From Dillenia suffruticosa (lineage: Eukaryota; Streptophyta; Magnoliopsida; Dilleniales; Dilleniaceae): a DNA stretch of 64,000 nucleotides. The position numbers and the translations under genes were made by a program. The stretch covers positions 10,044,590 through 10,108,589 of the forward strand of contig JAVTVX010000011.1 of assembly GCA_033439265.1 (NCBI GenBank). The letters run 5' to 3'. The notes beneath the pieces are model-generated. The model had not been told where the DNA came from and did not search any database. It saw nothing but the letters and a program-made list of their open reading frames with translations. Positions 8,851-21,128 of the stretch are shown in pieces. Positions within the stretch are counted from its first letter, which is position 1. Each line of letters opens with the position of its first letter.

Positions 8851-11736
8851 CGTCACACCCCGGACTGGGATCGTGAACAGCCGCCCGTTGTCCTGAATGC
8901 CGGCTATATTTTTACAGAAAATCGGACAGAACCTCCCCATATTTCGGAGGTCTCTCAATTACACTTAATCCTATATAAATCACAACTATCCTGTAAAATA
9001 ATCAAATGGCCATCCCGGCCTCTCCAAAATCAACCAATCCCACAGCCAACATCCAGAATAACACAAGGCTATAAAAATTTCCAACAACTTAGCCACAGGC
9101 CTCTACTGCCATACCCCCATCAAAGGCATGAACAGCCGCTGGTCGCCCCTCCTGTGATTTAGAGATGGCACCGAACGATTCTAGAGTACACCTCTAAGAC
9201 AACACATTCCCAAGTACATACGCAACCAATAAGAAATGTCTCAATGCAATATTATGCAATGACATGAGAGTTCCATAATTTAAATATCCATATTACCTCA
9301 GAATGCATATACGTTACCGATACAAATTTATAGCAGAAATATATAATGATTTCTCAAGTCCAAACCAGATCTCCCAATGATACCGAGCGTCCTAAAGCAA
9401 TGCTCCTTGTCAAATACTATCTCTGAAACAAGAAGGGAAATGAGGGGTGAGTACTCAGGGAAGAATACTCAGTGAGTAAGTGGGTCAATACAATCGTCAA
9501 ATATGAAGTATGAAACTGGAGTGTCAAAGCATAAGTATACGAATCATATTTCAAATCATCATGCTTTTCATTTCAATAATATATCATTAGCACGCATTTT
9601 CAAGTTAAATATGCATCCAAAGCACTGTCACTGGCAGAGGTCTATCGTGACCTATGATAGGCGCACCGGGGGTGTTATATGCAAGTTTGTTTAAAGTGCT
9701 CTCTACCTCGGCGTTGGCGACGAACCTCGTCCAGGTGCTAAACTTGGAAAGAGTACCCAAATCATCCCCCATTCGGGTTCAACCTGGTTAGTACCGTGTC
9801 GTTAATAAAAATCATGACAACTCGTGGGATACCCTAGGCCTAGGCATATCCGGATGCCACCAAAGCATCTCTCACGGTGTCCTTCGTAGCTACGGAATAA
9901 TACATACCAAAGCCCTCAAGGCCAAATCCAAAATCGTATCAAAATGTGCCGAAATCAGGTTCACAAACCGAATGCAACATATAGAATAAAATGACACATT
10001 ATACATTTCAACCACATGGATGCATAATTTCAATATTTCAACACAGTTTTTGGACACTCCATCAATTCACAAAAATCAATTTCCAAATCAGTCAAAATAT
10101 TTCAAGCACACTACAAATCATGCTCATTTATCAAATATTTTAAAACAAGGTTTACACATTAAACAAAAGTATTGAAATAAATCACACTCACTGATTTGGG
10201 AAGGATAGCGCACTCCCCAATAAAACCACAACACGTAAAATCAAAGCTCTCCTTAATCGAATCACCAAGAAAGTCAACCTAATCAAATCATCAAGATTTT
10301 CATCAAAATTTCGACTATTGTCAGGGTTTATCATTTTTCTTAAATTCGTACAATCCTAAATTCTTCAATTTATAAATATATACCATAATTTTTACACATT
10401 TAACCACATGTTCTAAGGACTTAAATATCGATTTTAAGCCACAACAACATATATATATAACTTCCGATTCTAAATTCAATCCAAATTCGACTAAATTAAA
10501 TTTAAGTATGGAAATAATTTCATTTCCCTCAACAAGGTTTACTCGAATCTCAAACCTAGCTTTCGTTCGCCCGTCAGATAAATTTAAAACTTGTAATATT
10601 TTCAATTTTGAAACCACGTTAGCGGATAAATCAATTTTCAATACAAAACCACATCTAACACAACCGTTACCTGCAGTGAAGGATTTTTACGAGGATGGCA
10701 GATGGCTCTCAAAGGAGAAAGCCAATCACGGGTTGGCGGGATCGCGGGCTGGCGGGCTGGCCCGCTGGAGGGCTCACGGGTCAGCAGGCCGCAGTGGGCT
10801 TGCGGGTTGTGCGCTTGCGGCTGGGGCATGCGGGCTGGCTTGCTCACGGGCTAGGGCTTGCGCTCATGAGCTGGATCACGCGCTGTGAGGCACCAACGCT
10901 CGCGTAGTGGGTCACGCGCTGGAGTGTGCTCGCGCTCGTGCTGGGGTCGCGTAGCTCGCGGGGGATCGCGCGCTGGGTTCGCACGGAGGGTCGCGTTGGG
11001 GGCGCACTCGCACAGGGTAGCTCGTGCTGGGGCGTGCAGGGGCTCATGCAGAGGCGTGCAGGGGCGTGCTAGCGCTCATGCATGAGCGTGCAGAGTCGCG
11101 TAGGGGCGCGCTAGCACTCGAGTAGGGGCGCGCTCGCGCAGTGCTCTGCGCTCTCGTGCTGTCGCGTGCTGGTGCGCTCGCGATCGTGCAGGGATCGCGC
11201 ACTGTGGGCCTGGAGTGCTCGGTCATGTGCAGGCGTGCTCCCGAGTAGGCGCGCACTCGCGCTATGGAGCGCTTGGGCAGTTGCGTGCTCGCGCTGTGGA
11301 GCACTGGCAGCAGATCGCGCTCGGTAGAGGAGCTACAGTAGTGGGAGGGCGTTGCAGCGGCGGCGATCATGGGAGGAAGGCGACGCGGTGGGCGGCGGCT
11401 ACGGGAGAGGAAGAGACGGAGTGAGAGAGAGAGAAAGAGAGAGAGTGAGAGAGTGAGAGAGGAAAAGGGAGAATTAGGGCTTTAAGCCCTAATTCTTTTT
11501 CTTTTTCTTTTTCTTTTTGCTTTTTTTTCTTCTCTTCTCTTCTCTTCTCTTCTCTTTTCTTTTATTTTTATTATATATATATATATATATATATTCATTT
11601 TTACCCAAATTTTCACGGATATGACCATAATTTTAAATATACAAAAAATTTCATTTAAATACACCAAACTCAAAAATCAATATAAATAAATAAAATTTCT
11701 CGTACAAAAATACGACATCATAGAGTCGGCATTACA
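8851..11736 (-). repeat. Tekay-1 5' LTR
   Basis: This LTR is 2886 bp and colinear with the 3' LTR at 595-3525. The sense start TGTAATGCC is at 11736. The sense end reads ...GTGACG instead of ...GTGACA (8851), so the terminal dinucleotide is mutated. It lacks about 32 bp present in the left copy (near 1417-1448), including one arm of a small hairpin. Shared blocks are the hairpin arms at 9449-9453 and 9466-9470, GGAGTGTC at about 9518, GGACACTCC at about 10052, the palindrome at 11470-11496 and a GC-rich core at about 10731-11400. Confidence 0.93.
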
Positions 11737-11741
11737 TGAAC
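11737..11741. other. Target-site duplication TGAAC, right copy of Tekay-1
   Basis: It is identical to 590-594. Removing 595-11741 restores a continuous Tekay-2 LTR that lines up with ...CATGTGAACATAAAG at about 28262-28276 of the 3' LTR. Confidence 0.93.
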
Positions 11742-12161
11742 ATAAAGTAATATAAAGAAATAGTGATACTATGATGATTTCTCCAAAAGTTTTGTGAAGC
11801 CTGCAGGCAAAACTTGAGGAATTATAGATATATCTTTTCTCCCTATGAGCATGGAATTAGAAGCAGTTGAAGTGTTTGAACTGTCTAACCTAAAAAGACC
11901 TAGATTTAATTTAGGAATACCGAATTTTGATTTGCTCTTCCAGACTAGCTTGGTTTGACATTTTATTCCTTTCTATAAATATCAATATCAAATTAGAAAT
12001 TTATTTTCTTTTAATATAAATCTCCTTCCGTGTTATCACACATAGAGAGTACGATTATTATGAGTTTAGACATCACATTTTAATCATGTTGGTTACTTTT
12101 GCATTTGCATGTTTGTCTTCTTTTACTAGGGGGTGTGACGCCTTGATAGCAGATCATCACA
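11742..12161 (+). repeat. Tekay-2 5' LTR, right piece
   Basis: It is colinear with about 28270-28764 of the 3' LTR, including the AAGTAATATAAAG start and the GTGTGACGCC...ATAGCAG end. The LTR ends with CA at 12160-12161, just before the PBS. Confidence 0.88.
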
Positions 12162-12163
12162 GT

Positions 12164-12175
12164 TGGTATCAAAGT
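12164..12175 (+). promoter_or_regulatory. Primer binding site of Tekay-2 (tRNA-iMet type)
   Basis: TGGTATCAAAGT starts two bases after the 5' LTR end and matches TGGTATCAGAGC with changes at its end. Confidence 0.85.
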
Positions 12176-12302
12176 CCAAGGTTTTGGAAAATCTGCACCT
12201 AGAATTTGTGACTATAGGTATGGGTTACTAAAAAGTGGGTAATTTATCTAATGAGTGACGTTGTTTATCATTTGCATTTATCAGGTTATTTGCATACAAA
12301 AT

Positions 12303-13110
12303 GGTTAAGACTAGAAAACAAAATGAAATACCCCCCGAAAGGGAACCAAGAGATGATGAACAGAGAGACGAGGTTCAGTCCCAAATGGTTGGAGTTCAAA
12401 GGCCACCAAAGCTAGATTTATGACAAGTTTTGGATGCTTTGATGACTATGGATATAGTCTCAATCAATGATCGAGAGTGAGACTATAGATGTCTGTCCAG
12501 TTATTCAAGCCACTCCTACTTCCTTAGCTATGTCGATTTCAACAACTCTAGCCATACCAATTGGTTTTGAATCAGATCAGGCTATATCCATAAAGATCAG
12601 TGAGCCACTGAGTACGGAGAAGGACTTGGAGATAGAGGAAACACTAGTATGTGTCGAGATGACCATCGGTTTCAGAAATTGATGACCGAGTTTAGGAAGA
12701 TGGAGCCGATGATTTTTTTTGGGAAGTGATAGTTCTCAGGTTGCGGAGACCTGGATTGTGGAAATATAGAGACCCTTCTTTGAATTTATGGTTGCTGATG
12801 AATACAAGGTCAGACTTGCTGCCCATTATTTGAAGGAAGCTACCTATGAATGGTAGAGTTCGGAGTTGGGACTCCAGTATGGCAATGACCTTCAGTATGT
12901 TTGTTGGGATGATTTCACTCAGATTTTTTATGAGAAATATGTACCTACTTTTATTAGAAATAAAAAAAAATATTTGAATTTCTGAATTTGAGACAAGGCA
13001 GTCGACTGTTACTTAGTATGAAGACCGCTTTGCTGGACTGTCAGTTTATGCTTCAGAATTAGTTGATACAAAAGAAAAGAGAGCAAAGAGATTTAGAAAA
13101 GGATTGTGAT
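12303..13110 (+). pseudogene. Tekay-2 Gag, N-terminal and core part (decayed)
   Basis: The start ATG at 12303 opens MVKTRKQNEIPPERE, 130 bp after the PBS. Gag core residues are seen in several frames: KVRLAAHYLKEATYEW (about 12810-12857), WDDFTQIFYEKYVP (about 12908-12950) and FRKGL (about 13092-13106). Stops are frequent, e.g. TGA after KLDL and TAG after YEW. The reading ends abruptly at about 13110 where the CACTA-type sequence begins. The expected CCHC knuckle was not found on either side of that insertion. Confidence 0.8.
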
Positions 13111-13115
13111 CCTTC

Positions 13116-13294
13116 TTCCGTCGATGAAATATAAATTTTCGTCAGTAAAAAGCATTATCGATGGAAATTTTCGTCAGTAAAACCGTTGGTGAAAACTCAC
13201 CTGCATTTCCATCGGTGAAATATAAATTTCTGTCGGTAAAAAGCATTACCGACGGAAATTTCCATCAGTAAAACCGTTGGTGAAAACTCACCCA
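13116..13294. repeat. Two 91-bp tandem repeats with internal hairpins
   Basis: The first unit starts near 13116 and the second near 13207. Both read TTCCRTCGRTGAAATATAAA..., then a GTCGGTAA/TTACCGAC palindrome, and close with GTTGGTGAAAACTCAC. The second unit holds a long hairpin at 13224-13261 with arms of about 16 bases around AAAGCA. Repeats of this style are usual binding sites for CACTA transposase proteins. Confidence 0.85.
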
Positions 13295-13690
13295 CTAATT
13301 GTTAGCGACGGTTTTTTTTCCTCGCTAAAATTTACGACGGATTTGCGATGCTAATAGAAGCGCTCGTTAATCTGTCGGTGATTTTTAGTCGGATTTCAGA
13401 CGGAATGTTCCAGTCGCAGAGGTATCCGTTGGTAATCCATCGCAATTCTGTATGGTTATTTGCGACGGAATACCAATGGAATAGTTAGCGACGACAATTT
13501 CCCGACGGAAATCTGATGCTAAATATTTTTGGCCTCTCTCCGATGGAATTGCGTTGGAATTTTTACCAACGGATTGATTCTCTTGGTATTCTGTCACTGA
13601 ATCTTGTCAAGCTTTTTCCAATGGATTATCGATGGAATAATCAATGACGGAATTATTCCGTCGGAAATCTGTCGGTTTTTTTCAATTTCC
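13293..13690. repeat. CACTA subterminal region rich in CGACGG motifs
   Basis: A CACTA starts at 13293 and is followed by TTAGCGACGG. Many degenerate, both-strand copies of GCGACGG, CCGACGG and CCGTCGG follow down to about 13680. Such arrays sit inside the ends of En/Spm-like elements and bind the TNPA-type protein. There is no gene here. Confidence 0.75.
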
Positions 13691-13941
13691 TTCCTTGCAC
13701 AGGCTGAATGTATTTGATCCACCTATTAACCTGTTTGCAATGAACCTGTTTCATCTCAAACACATTTTTATGAACTATTTCACGAATAAATACATTTCAT
13801 AGCTAAAAAAACCCAATGTAGTTCCAACACACAATACCTAAATTCAATAGTTATGGAGTTTCTCAAATAAATGTATAAAATGAAGTGCAATTCGTCTAAT
13901 ATCGAACATACTCAAGTACAAGCTAAACCATATCATCAGTC

Positions 13942-16305
13942 TCACAGTGGTGGGTGATCAGAATTTGGTGACTCAGTGCTATGAAGGTCCGATGGTGTTG
14001 GTTCGAAACTAATTTGTACAAGAATGTCACGAAACTTTGTCTCCGTTTCGGCCCGCACTTCCTCTATAATTTGGCTATGCATTTGACTTCTCATTTCGTC
14101 CATCATTCTATCAACCTCATCCTTAGTATACATCTAAGATGAACCTACGCATGGACCTAATGTTGCAGCAGATGAATTAATCAGACTTACATCATCACCT
14201 CTCTCTCCAAAACCATATAGACATCCTTTCATCCGACCACCTCACACCATGAGCCCGCATCAAACCTAGGCTGGGAAACGGTATCTGAGCCAAATTTTTC
14301 CTTGATCTTTTGTTTGTACTTGCCCTACAATATACATATATTATTAGATAGGTGAAGTTAATAATGCTTAAAAGTTACATAAAATTAAATGAAAAATGCA
14401 ATTGTCGTACACTTATTGATTCAGATTTCTTGTCAACATACTATTCTTTTCCCTTATCTCACCTGTGAGTGCGATTAAAGAGGTCGAGATGGGAAATAGA
14501 CTGCTGCGTTTCTTCAACCTGTAAACAACAAATTAAATTATCATTACTAAATTGACAAACTTATAAATCATGAGCACACATTTGATTAATACTATATAAA
14601 AAGAGACCATTCTCTTCATGTGGGTGGAAAACGGGATAGAACTGGCTGTGTGCTTCGTTATCTCGCCTTCTTTTTCGATATTTCGATTTTGCTTTGCCGC
14701 ATTTGACTTTTGCTGCCACTTTGGTGTGGTCCAATGTTTCTCAATCAGTTCATCCCATACAGCTGATGTAAAAAAGATAGGTAGATGACCTTTCGTTTCG
14801 ACAATATTTGTTATGCCAACAGCTTGCATTGCATGTTTCCTCACTGCATCAAGCATATCCGGATATCTCCGTCTGCACAAAGCTTTCCATGCATGATAGA
14901 TTGAAGGTGATTGTTTTGCTGGCCATACGAATTTTTGTTGCGCTTGAAATAGAGAACTCATCAATATGGTCAGTCTCGAATTTGAAAAACATCTTAGCAT
15001 ATGAATGGGAAACATGAATGCATAACTAGAAGCTGAAGATTTTGAATATAGAGAAAAATATATAGATTTAACTTTGAACCAAATATATCAGACCTCTCCT
15101 AAGATTTTTATTCTTCTAGCATGGAATTTCTATCCCATAACTGGGTAACAAAAACTAATTGAAAATACTTGATTTGAATGGAATAAGACAGCTATTGCAA
15201 TGATCATATTCTTTTGTTATCAGTCCCACGACTTTCATTGGTTTGCCATTAGAGTATATGATCGTAAGCCACTTGGTTTCATAACAAAGAACAAAAAGAT
15301 CTCTCTCAGTCTACAGAATTCTTCTTTCAACAATCACAACACATCTACTTATTTTTATTTAAGTAGGGGTGTCGACTATAAGGTATATGAATATATCTTG
15401 GAATATCCCATTGTCATGTTATAACCATAGGCCATTGAATTTAGGAAAATTTTTGGTGCATATGATCGTGTAAGTGTTTGTTGGAGAAACAGTGTGAAGA
15501 AAAGATAACTAGGTAAGCAAAGAGAGAATAGAAATAGATAAAGATTATACATCGGTCAAATTTAGAGCCTATGTCCATAGGCAAAGGAGTTAACAAAGTT
15601 CCCCAGCTTTAGAGTCCAACTACTCAGAGTTGACATTATTTTGGCTGCATACACGCCAATAAATTAACATTCCTATCGTGACAGTACATATAGTCATTTG
15701 CCATTATGAAAATGCATTATTTACTTGTAATGATATTGCATGATCACTTCTAATCAATCTCTCTAATGATCTTGTGAATACACATGATATTGTGTTAATG
15801 ATGTAGTTGAGTTTACTTCAGTCAATAAGGGGAAGGAAATAAATTGAAACCTGAAATTTCTCCCAAAGCCCTTCTTTGATATCCGTTGGCACCATGCGCC
15901 AAGTAGGCCATTGGCCAGCAATACGTCCTTTAATTTCCTCAGTAATTGAACGAACGACTTTAGGTTTAGAAAGCTATTGGCAAACAAATTATTGCATTAG
16001 TATTCCTTGCACACATAAATTACGATTAAGAAGAGAAAAATATACAATTAGAAGAAATAATTATCTTACGTATGATTGGCCACTTCAATGAAGGTTCTAC
16101 CTTCCGGATTGAGTATGACCTCAGTCCCATGGTTTGGCCCTCTAACATGAGGGGAAGAGGAACTGACATTTTCCTCATCCTCAGCTGTTAACTCTTCACA
16201 CTGCACAATGGTGATGGGGATATTACAAACAAGTAATGATCCTTGACTGCTCTCACAGCCTCTTCTACTGCTTCCCCTAGAGGTTAATCCTCTGTCTCGT
16301 ACCAT
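13942..16305 (-). pseudogene. Transposase_24-type (plant En/Spm accessory) gene with introns
   Basis: Exon-like pieces on the minus strand are: 16305-16066 (MVRDRGLTSRG... ending EGRTFIEVANHT), about 15975-15850 (EEIKGRIAGQWPTW), about 14945-14600 (SIYHAWKALCRRRYPDML, TSAVWDELIEKHWT), about 14525-14460 (EETQQSISHLDLFNRTHR, with AG before and GT after) and about 14325-13942 (GKYKQKIKEKFGSD, DEVDRMMDEMRSQM ending DHPPL). The helical C-terminus looks like a coiled coil. The order matches the second protein of plant CACTA elements, thought to bind the subterminal repeats. A TGA interrupts the segment near 14240. The exon limits are my inference. Confidence 0.72.
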
Positions 16306-17464
16306 ATTTCAACTCTATCAAACACTGAAGATGATTATTTGTAAGGCACATAACTATTACTTGAACACCATATCAGAAGGGAATTGTTTTCTTAAAAGGT
16401 TGAACCAAATATTTTCTCATTGTGAAATCATAACCCCAATCAAAGATGGAGATCAAAACCATGCAAAATCCAAACACTCTACCTAGCATAACTGCAAAGG
16501 CTAAGACAATTTCGACCAGAGATATAGCTTCTAAAATGGAATTTGACTCTTTTATTTCTTCTACAATCAGTAACTTTCTCATATAGTTAATAGGGTTTAG
16601 AAAACCTCTAAGCAAATAGAATAACAATTGCAGAAAAGCACATAGAGTCGTGTTTAGTTCAAATACTTTAATATACATAATAGTTGGAGAGCATTGTCCC
16701 AAAGGAGAGAGGGACCAAGACTTAAACTTCTTGCATCAAGATTCAAGCATCGTGTTCAAGGATGATGAGGTAATTAAAAAAAAGAAAGAAAGGGTTTCGA
16801 AGTACCAAGCATGCAGATCTGTGACAAACATTTGTCCTTAATTAAGCTGCCAAAGTAAGGATAGGCTTCTCTGCTTTTGGGATGACACCATTAGTATTAC
16901 TTGAACAACATTACTTGTACTGAAAGATAAATTACATGATAAACGTGGAATGTTCTTCAGTTGTGGTAGCCTTGGCTCAGTATTACTTTCCTATTACAGC
17001 TGGTCCAAACAAGAGAAAAGCTCTTCAGGGCTACTTGTTGCATAAAATGGAAGCAACAAAAGTGGTCAACTATCTGCATTTAAACAAACTTGAATGAAGA
17101 AACACATCGTAGATCATAAGAAAATGATTGGATTGTACAAGGTTTTAAGACTTTATTTAATATGTAACAAGTACACAGAGAAAGTGATAGGACTACTCAT
17201 TGTTTTTAATAGAACTACCAACAAATGTTGGGAGCTGCCTAATCCTCTCGTACGGCTAAATAGAATACCCTAAGTCCCTCTACCACAACAACAATGTATG
17301 TAAAGCAAATCAGTTTTGTCAAAAGCCTTGAGAGACGAAAGCAAACAGGCATGAAAGCTAAGGCATTAATATTACAAACACATCAAAGACATGAAAGCTA
17401 GGCATTATGTAATGTTTCTCAAAATTATATAAATAGGCAAAGCACCTTCGTTTTACAAGTGTAA
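16306..17464. other. Spacer between the two CACTA genes
   Basis: AT-rich sequence with no coherent coding frame or recognised repeat. It is read as intergenic or intronic element sequence. A 20-base stretch near 17240-17255 recalls rRNA (CCTCTCGTAC) but the match does not extend. Confidence 0.5.
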
Positions 17465-20400
17465 TCATTCCATGTCATTGTCACCGCCATCACAATCAAT
17501 TTTCTCATTGTGCTCCATTTCGGAACAACACAACCATTCCTCTTCATTGTCTTCTTCCTCATCTTCTTCTTCTTCTTCTTGTTCTTCTTCTTCTTGTTCT
17601 TCTTCTCCTTCAGTATCTTCGATATCTGTTGACAAATGAAATAGGAAGTCTTCATTTTGTGGAAGTTCGTTTGTATTTACCTCTTCCATATCACTGCCAA
17701 ATAGAATCCTTGAATCATCAAGTTCAGGTGTGCGATTTATACCAACAGGAATTCAGGGTTCGTCTTTTTGATAAAAGATTTCATTTACAATGGGAACCGT
17801 AACTCCATCATTAGTAGACCCTCGAGCCTTTGTTTTACGTACAACCCATCACTCAGTCCTCTCTTTTTTCTTAAAAGGGTTGCAAGTCTAGTACACTTGT
17901 TGTGCTCGTGTTGCCAAGATAAAAGGCTCATTAGAATGCAGTCTTGATTTATGATTAATTTCAACAAGACCATGACGAGGGTGAACCCTAACTCAATTTT
18001 TAGTATCATACCAAATGTACTTAAATAACACCAGTATGTTACCAACTCCAAAGTACTCCTACTCTATGATCTCAACCAACATTCCATAGAAGTCACGCTC
18101 AAAATCATTGTAACAACTCACTTTCACATATATACCACTATTCATTGTTGATTTCCATAGACCAAACTTAAAACCGTTAACGAAATATCCATTGTAACAT
18201 TTTACTAAACGTGATGGCCCTTGTGCAATATCCCTAACATTTTTTTATACGGAATTTCTCTCATCTATTACCTATTAAAAAATAAATAAATAGCATATAG
18301 TTAGATAAAGTGATAATATACATAAACTCCCAAATCACATTATACTTGGAATGAAAATGGTGCACATACAAATTGCCTCAACCAACTTTCAAACTCTTGT
18401 TCCCGTCTTTTCTCTAGTTGCACGTCTGTGATGAAGGCATTTTCTTGCCTCATGACATCATCAAGCATCCTACTCAAAACAACAAAACATCATCTCATGA
18501 CTGCACAAATTTCAATCAACGTAACTACTAAACAAACATGAAGATACTTACTCTATAAATTCAGTTAGCTCAATACAATTCAATAATACATATATAACAG
18601 CAGCCTTGTATTCTGATTCTGATAGAAATCTACGATGGCATTCCCTATAAGCTCGACCTGAGAGAGAGAATATGGATAATCTTCCCATTGATTGAAGACA
18701 ACCCCCATCATCATTTTGAGGAACTCGATTAAACTTTGTTTCAATATGCAAATAAAACGAGTAGAATGCTCAAATCTCCTCGATAATGTAGTCCTTACAT
18801 ATGGATCCTTCAGCGCACGCTTGAATTGGAAAATTTATTGAAATCGTGTGAATTGATAAAAAGTTGTACACGGTACCTCTCAAATGGGTACATCCATCTA
18901 TATTAAACGGATCCTCCAACCTTCGCTTCATACGCTAAATGAACAGGTAAATGCTCCATATTATCAAAAAACAAAGGTGGAAAATTTTCTCAAGTTTCCA
19001 TATTGTCTCAACTATATTGCTCTCTAATAATTCTAAATGATTAACACACAACTCAATCGCACATAAGTCTCAAAAAAAAGTACTGAGTTCTATTAATGTA
19101 TCCCAAACAACGTTAGGTACAAGGTCACGAAAGGCAATAGGGATCAATATTTGCATGAAGATGTGACAGTCATGACTCTTCATCCTATAAAATTTTCCTT
19201 CCTCCAAGCTAACACATCGCGTCAAGTTTAAAGCATAACCATCAGGGAATTTCAAAATTTTTACCTATCGACATACATCAAATATTTGATCTTTAGTTAA
19301 TGTGTATGAAGCTTTGGGCTTCCAAGTACTCCCATTAATTTCCTTTAATTCTAATTTTGGTCGTTTGTAATACAACCCCAGATCTAGTCTTGCCTTTATG
19401 TTGTCCTTCGTCTTTCCTTTCACATTCATAACAGTATTAAACACATTCTCCAACACATTTTTTTTAATATGCATGACATCCAAGTTATGATGAATAAGAA
19501 GTGTTCTCCAATAAGGCAACTCCTAGAAAACATTTCTTTTCACCCAGTTGTGTTTGATCCCAAACCCTTGAATAGTCTATTTACCACATTTTCTACCATA
19601 TATAATATCCGGAAGACAAGATACTCGAGAAAATATCTCCTCCCCCGACAGTCTAGGAGGCGGCTCAGCATTCTCCACTTTCCCTTTTCGAAACTTGTCC
19701 CTTTGTTTCTGAGAAGGATGATCAATAGGCAGAAATTGACGATGACAATAAAAAAATATTGTCTTTCAACAATTTGCCAGCACAAACGATTTTGTGTGCT
19801 CCATGCAATAAGGACAGGTTAACTTTCCATGAGTACTCCAGCCAGAAAACATCGCATAAGCAGGAGAGTCACTTATTGTCCATAAAAGTGTTGCCCTCAT
19901 ACAAAAATTTTGCTTTCTTGAAATATCATAGGTATTCATACCTTCATTCCATAACATTTTCAATTCTTCAATCAAAAGTTTCAAGAAAACATCAATATGC
20001 TTTATCGGATTTCTTGGTCCCGAGATAAAAAGACTCAGGAAAATGAATGGTTGCTTCATACACATAGAAGGAGGCAAATTATACATAGCTATAAAAACTG
20101 GCCAACAAGAGTATGGAATGGTTGACTGACCAAAAGGGTTAAATCCATCTATGCATAGCTCTAAGTGCACATTTCAAGATTCAGAGGCAAATGATGGATG
20201 AATAGAATCGAAATGCTTCCATGCTTCGCTATGGGCCGGGTATGAAACAACTTCATCGTCACTAGTGCTCTGATGTAGCTCTTGACATGTAAAGCCTTTG
20301 AAGTCTCGGTGTAAGAGGCAAGTATCGTAACACCTTATTTGGGACTTTTTTTCATCTTCCACTTCAAACATTTCTTAATTTATAACAAGGATGACCGCAG

Positions 20401-21128
20401 ACAACACACTTCGACTTATCCCGATTTTGTTGATAGTATAGCATGCAATAATTTTCACAAACCTTAATCTTTTCGTACCCAAGTCCTAATTTTTTTAAAT
20501 GTTTCTTTGCTCTGTAGAAAGTTGTTGGTAACCTCGATTCTTCAAGTAACATCATTTGAATAATCCCATTTAAGCGATCATAACATGTTGTACTTATGTT
20601 GAACTCGGATTTACAATTTAACAACTGAGATACAGCTGACAACGTTGTTTGCATTTTACACCCATCCCATAATGGTTCTTCAGTAGCTTTAAGCAAGTCA
20701 TAAAATAATGCTGCATCAGGATTAGGATTGTCCGTATTCTCTACATTCATGTCATCATAAATGGAACTTCAATCATATTGAGCGCCTAATGCATCGACAA
20801 CCATGGATCTATATGGAGTCTCATCATCCTGTCTCCATTGAGATGATTGCCCTTCAACATATTCTCTATTTCTCACTTCTCCATGAGAAACCCAAATGGT
20901 GTAACGATTAACAAACCCTCTCAAATATAAGTGAATTGTGACTTCATCCCTACTACAAAATTTATGGTTGCGACACTTATGGCAAGGATATTTAATATTG
21001 ACTCCATCCATGAAGTTAGGTTGAGAACAGGCAAATTCCAAAAACTCATTAACAACCTCAACAAATTCATTTGTCAAGTATCCATTAGCTAGGCGACGAT
21101 ACATCCAACTACGATCAATGAACCACAT
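17465..21128 (-). pseudogene. TNP2-type CACTA transposase (Transposase_21), decayed
   Basis: The transposase cuts and joins the CACTA ends. The start is the ATG at 21128, giving MWFIDRSWMYRRL, the usual N-terminus of the transposase-associated domain with its CHKCRNHKF zinc-type motif (to about 20900). The Transposase_21 core follows with ELCIDGFNPFG (about 20150, first catalytic Asp expected here), YNLPPSMCMKQPF, RATLLWTISDSPAYAM and GWSTHGKLTCPYC (to about 19790), then NLDVMHIKKNVLEN (about 19470). Next come a DUF4218 part (KFPDGYALNLTRCV at 19250; LSIFSLSGRA at 18680), a DUF4216 part (about 18260-17800, with VEINHKSRLHSNEPFIL) and a Glu-rich C-terminus ending at 17465. Frameshifts near 19780 and 19530 and stops at several points break it. 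Introns may explain part of the gaps. Confidence 0.88.
17555..17625. repeat. (TTC)n tract coding the Glu-rich transposase tail
   Basis: A TTC/CTT-rich microsatellite-like tract on the plus strand. On the minus strand it codes a run of Glu with a few Asp and Gln residues at the C-terminus of the TNP2-type protein. Confidence 0.85.

Larger units (their letters stand above)
595..11736 (-). mobile_element. Tekay-1: complete Ty3/gypsy retrotransposon inserted in the Tekay-2 LTR
   Basis: The element is about 11.1 kb, with two long LTRs (595-3525 and 8851-11736), a PBS next to the right LTR, a purine tract next to the left LTR and a degraded Gag-Pol on the minus strand. Perfect TGAAC duplications flank it, so both ends are exact. 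Domain order Gag-PR-RT-RH-INT-tail, D-D-E integrase motifs and very long LTRs fit the Tekay/Del group of chromoviruses. The two LTRs have clearly diverged by substitutions and indels, so the insertion is not recent. Since it sits inside the Tekay-2 LTR it is younger than Tekay-2. Confidence 0.93.

Noticed and set aside
17235-17260. Short rRNA-like string CCTCTCGTAC
   Set aside because: The similarity does not extend to either side, so it is read as chance.
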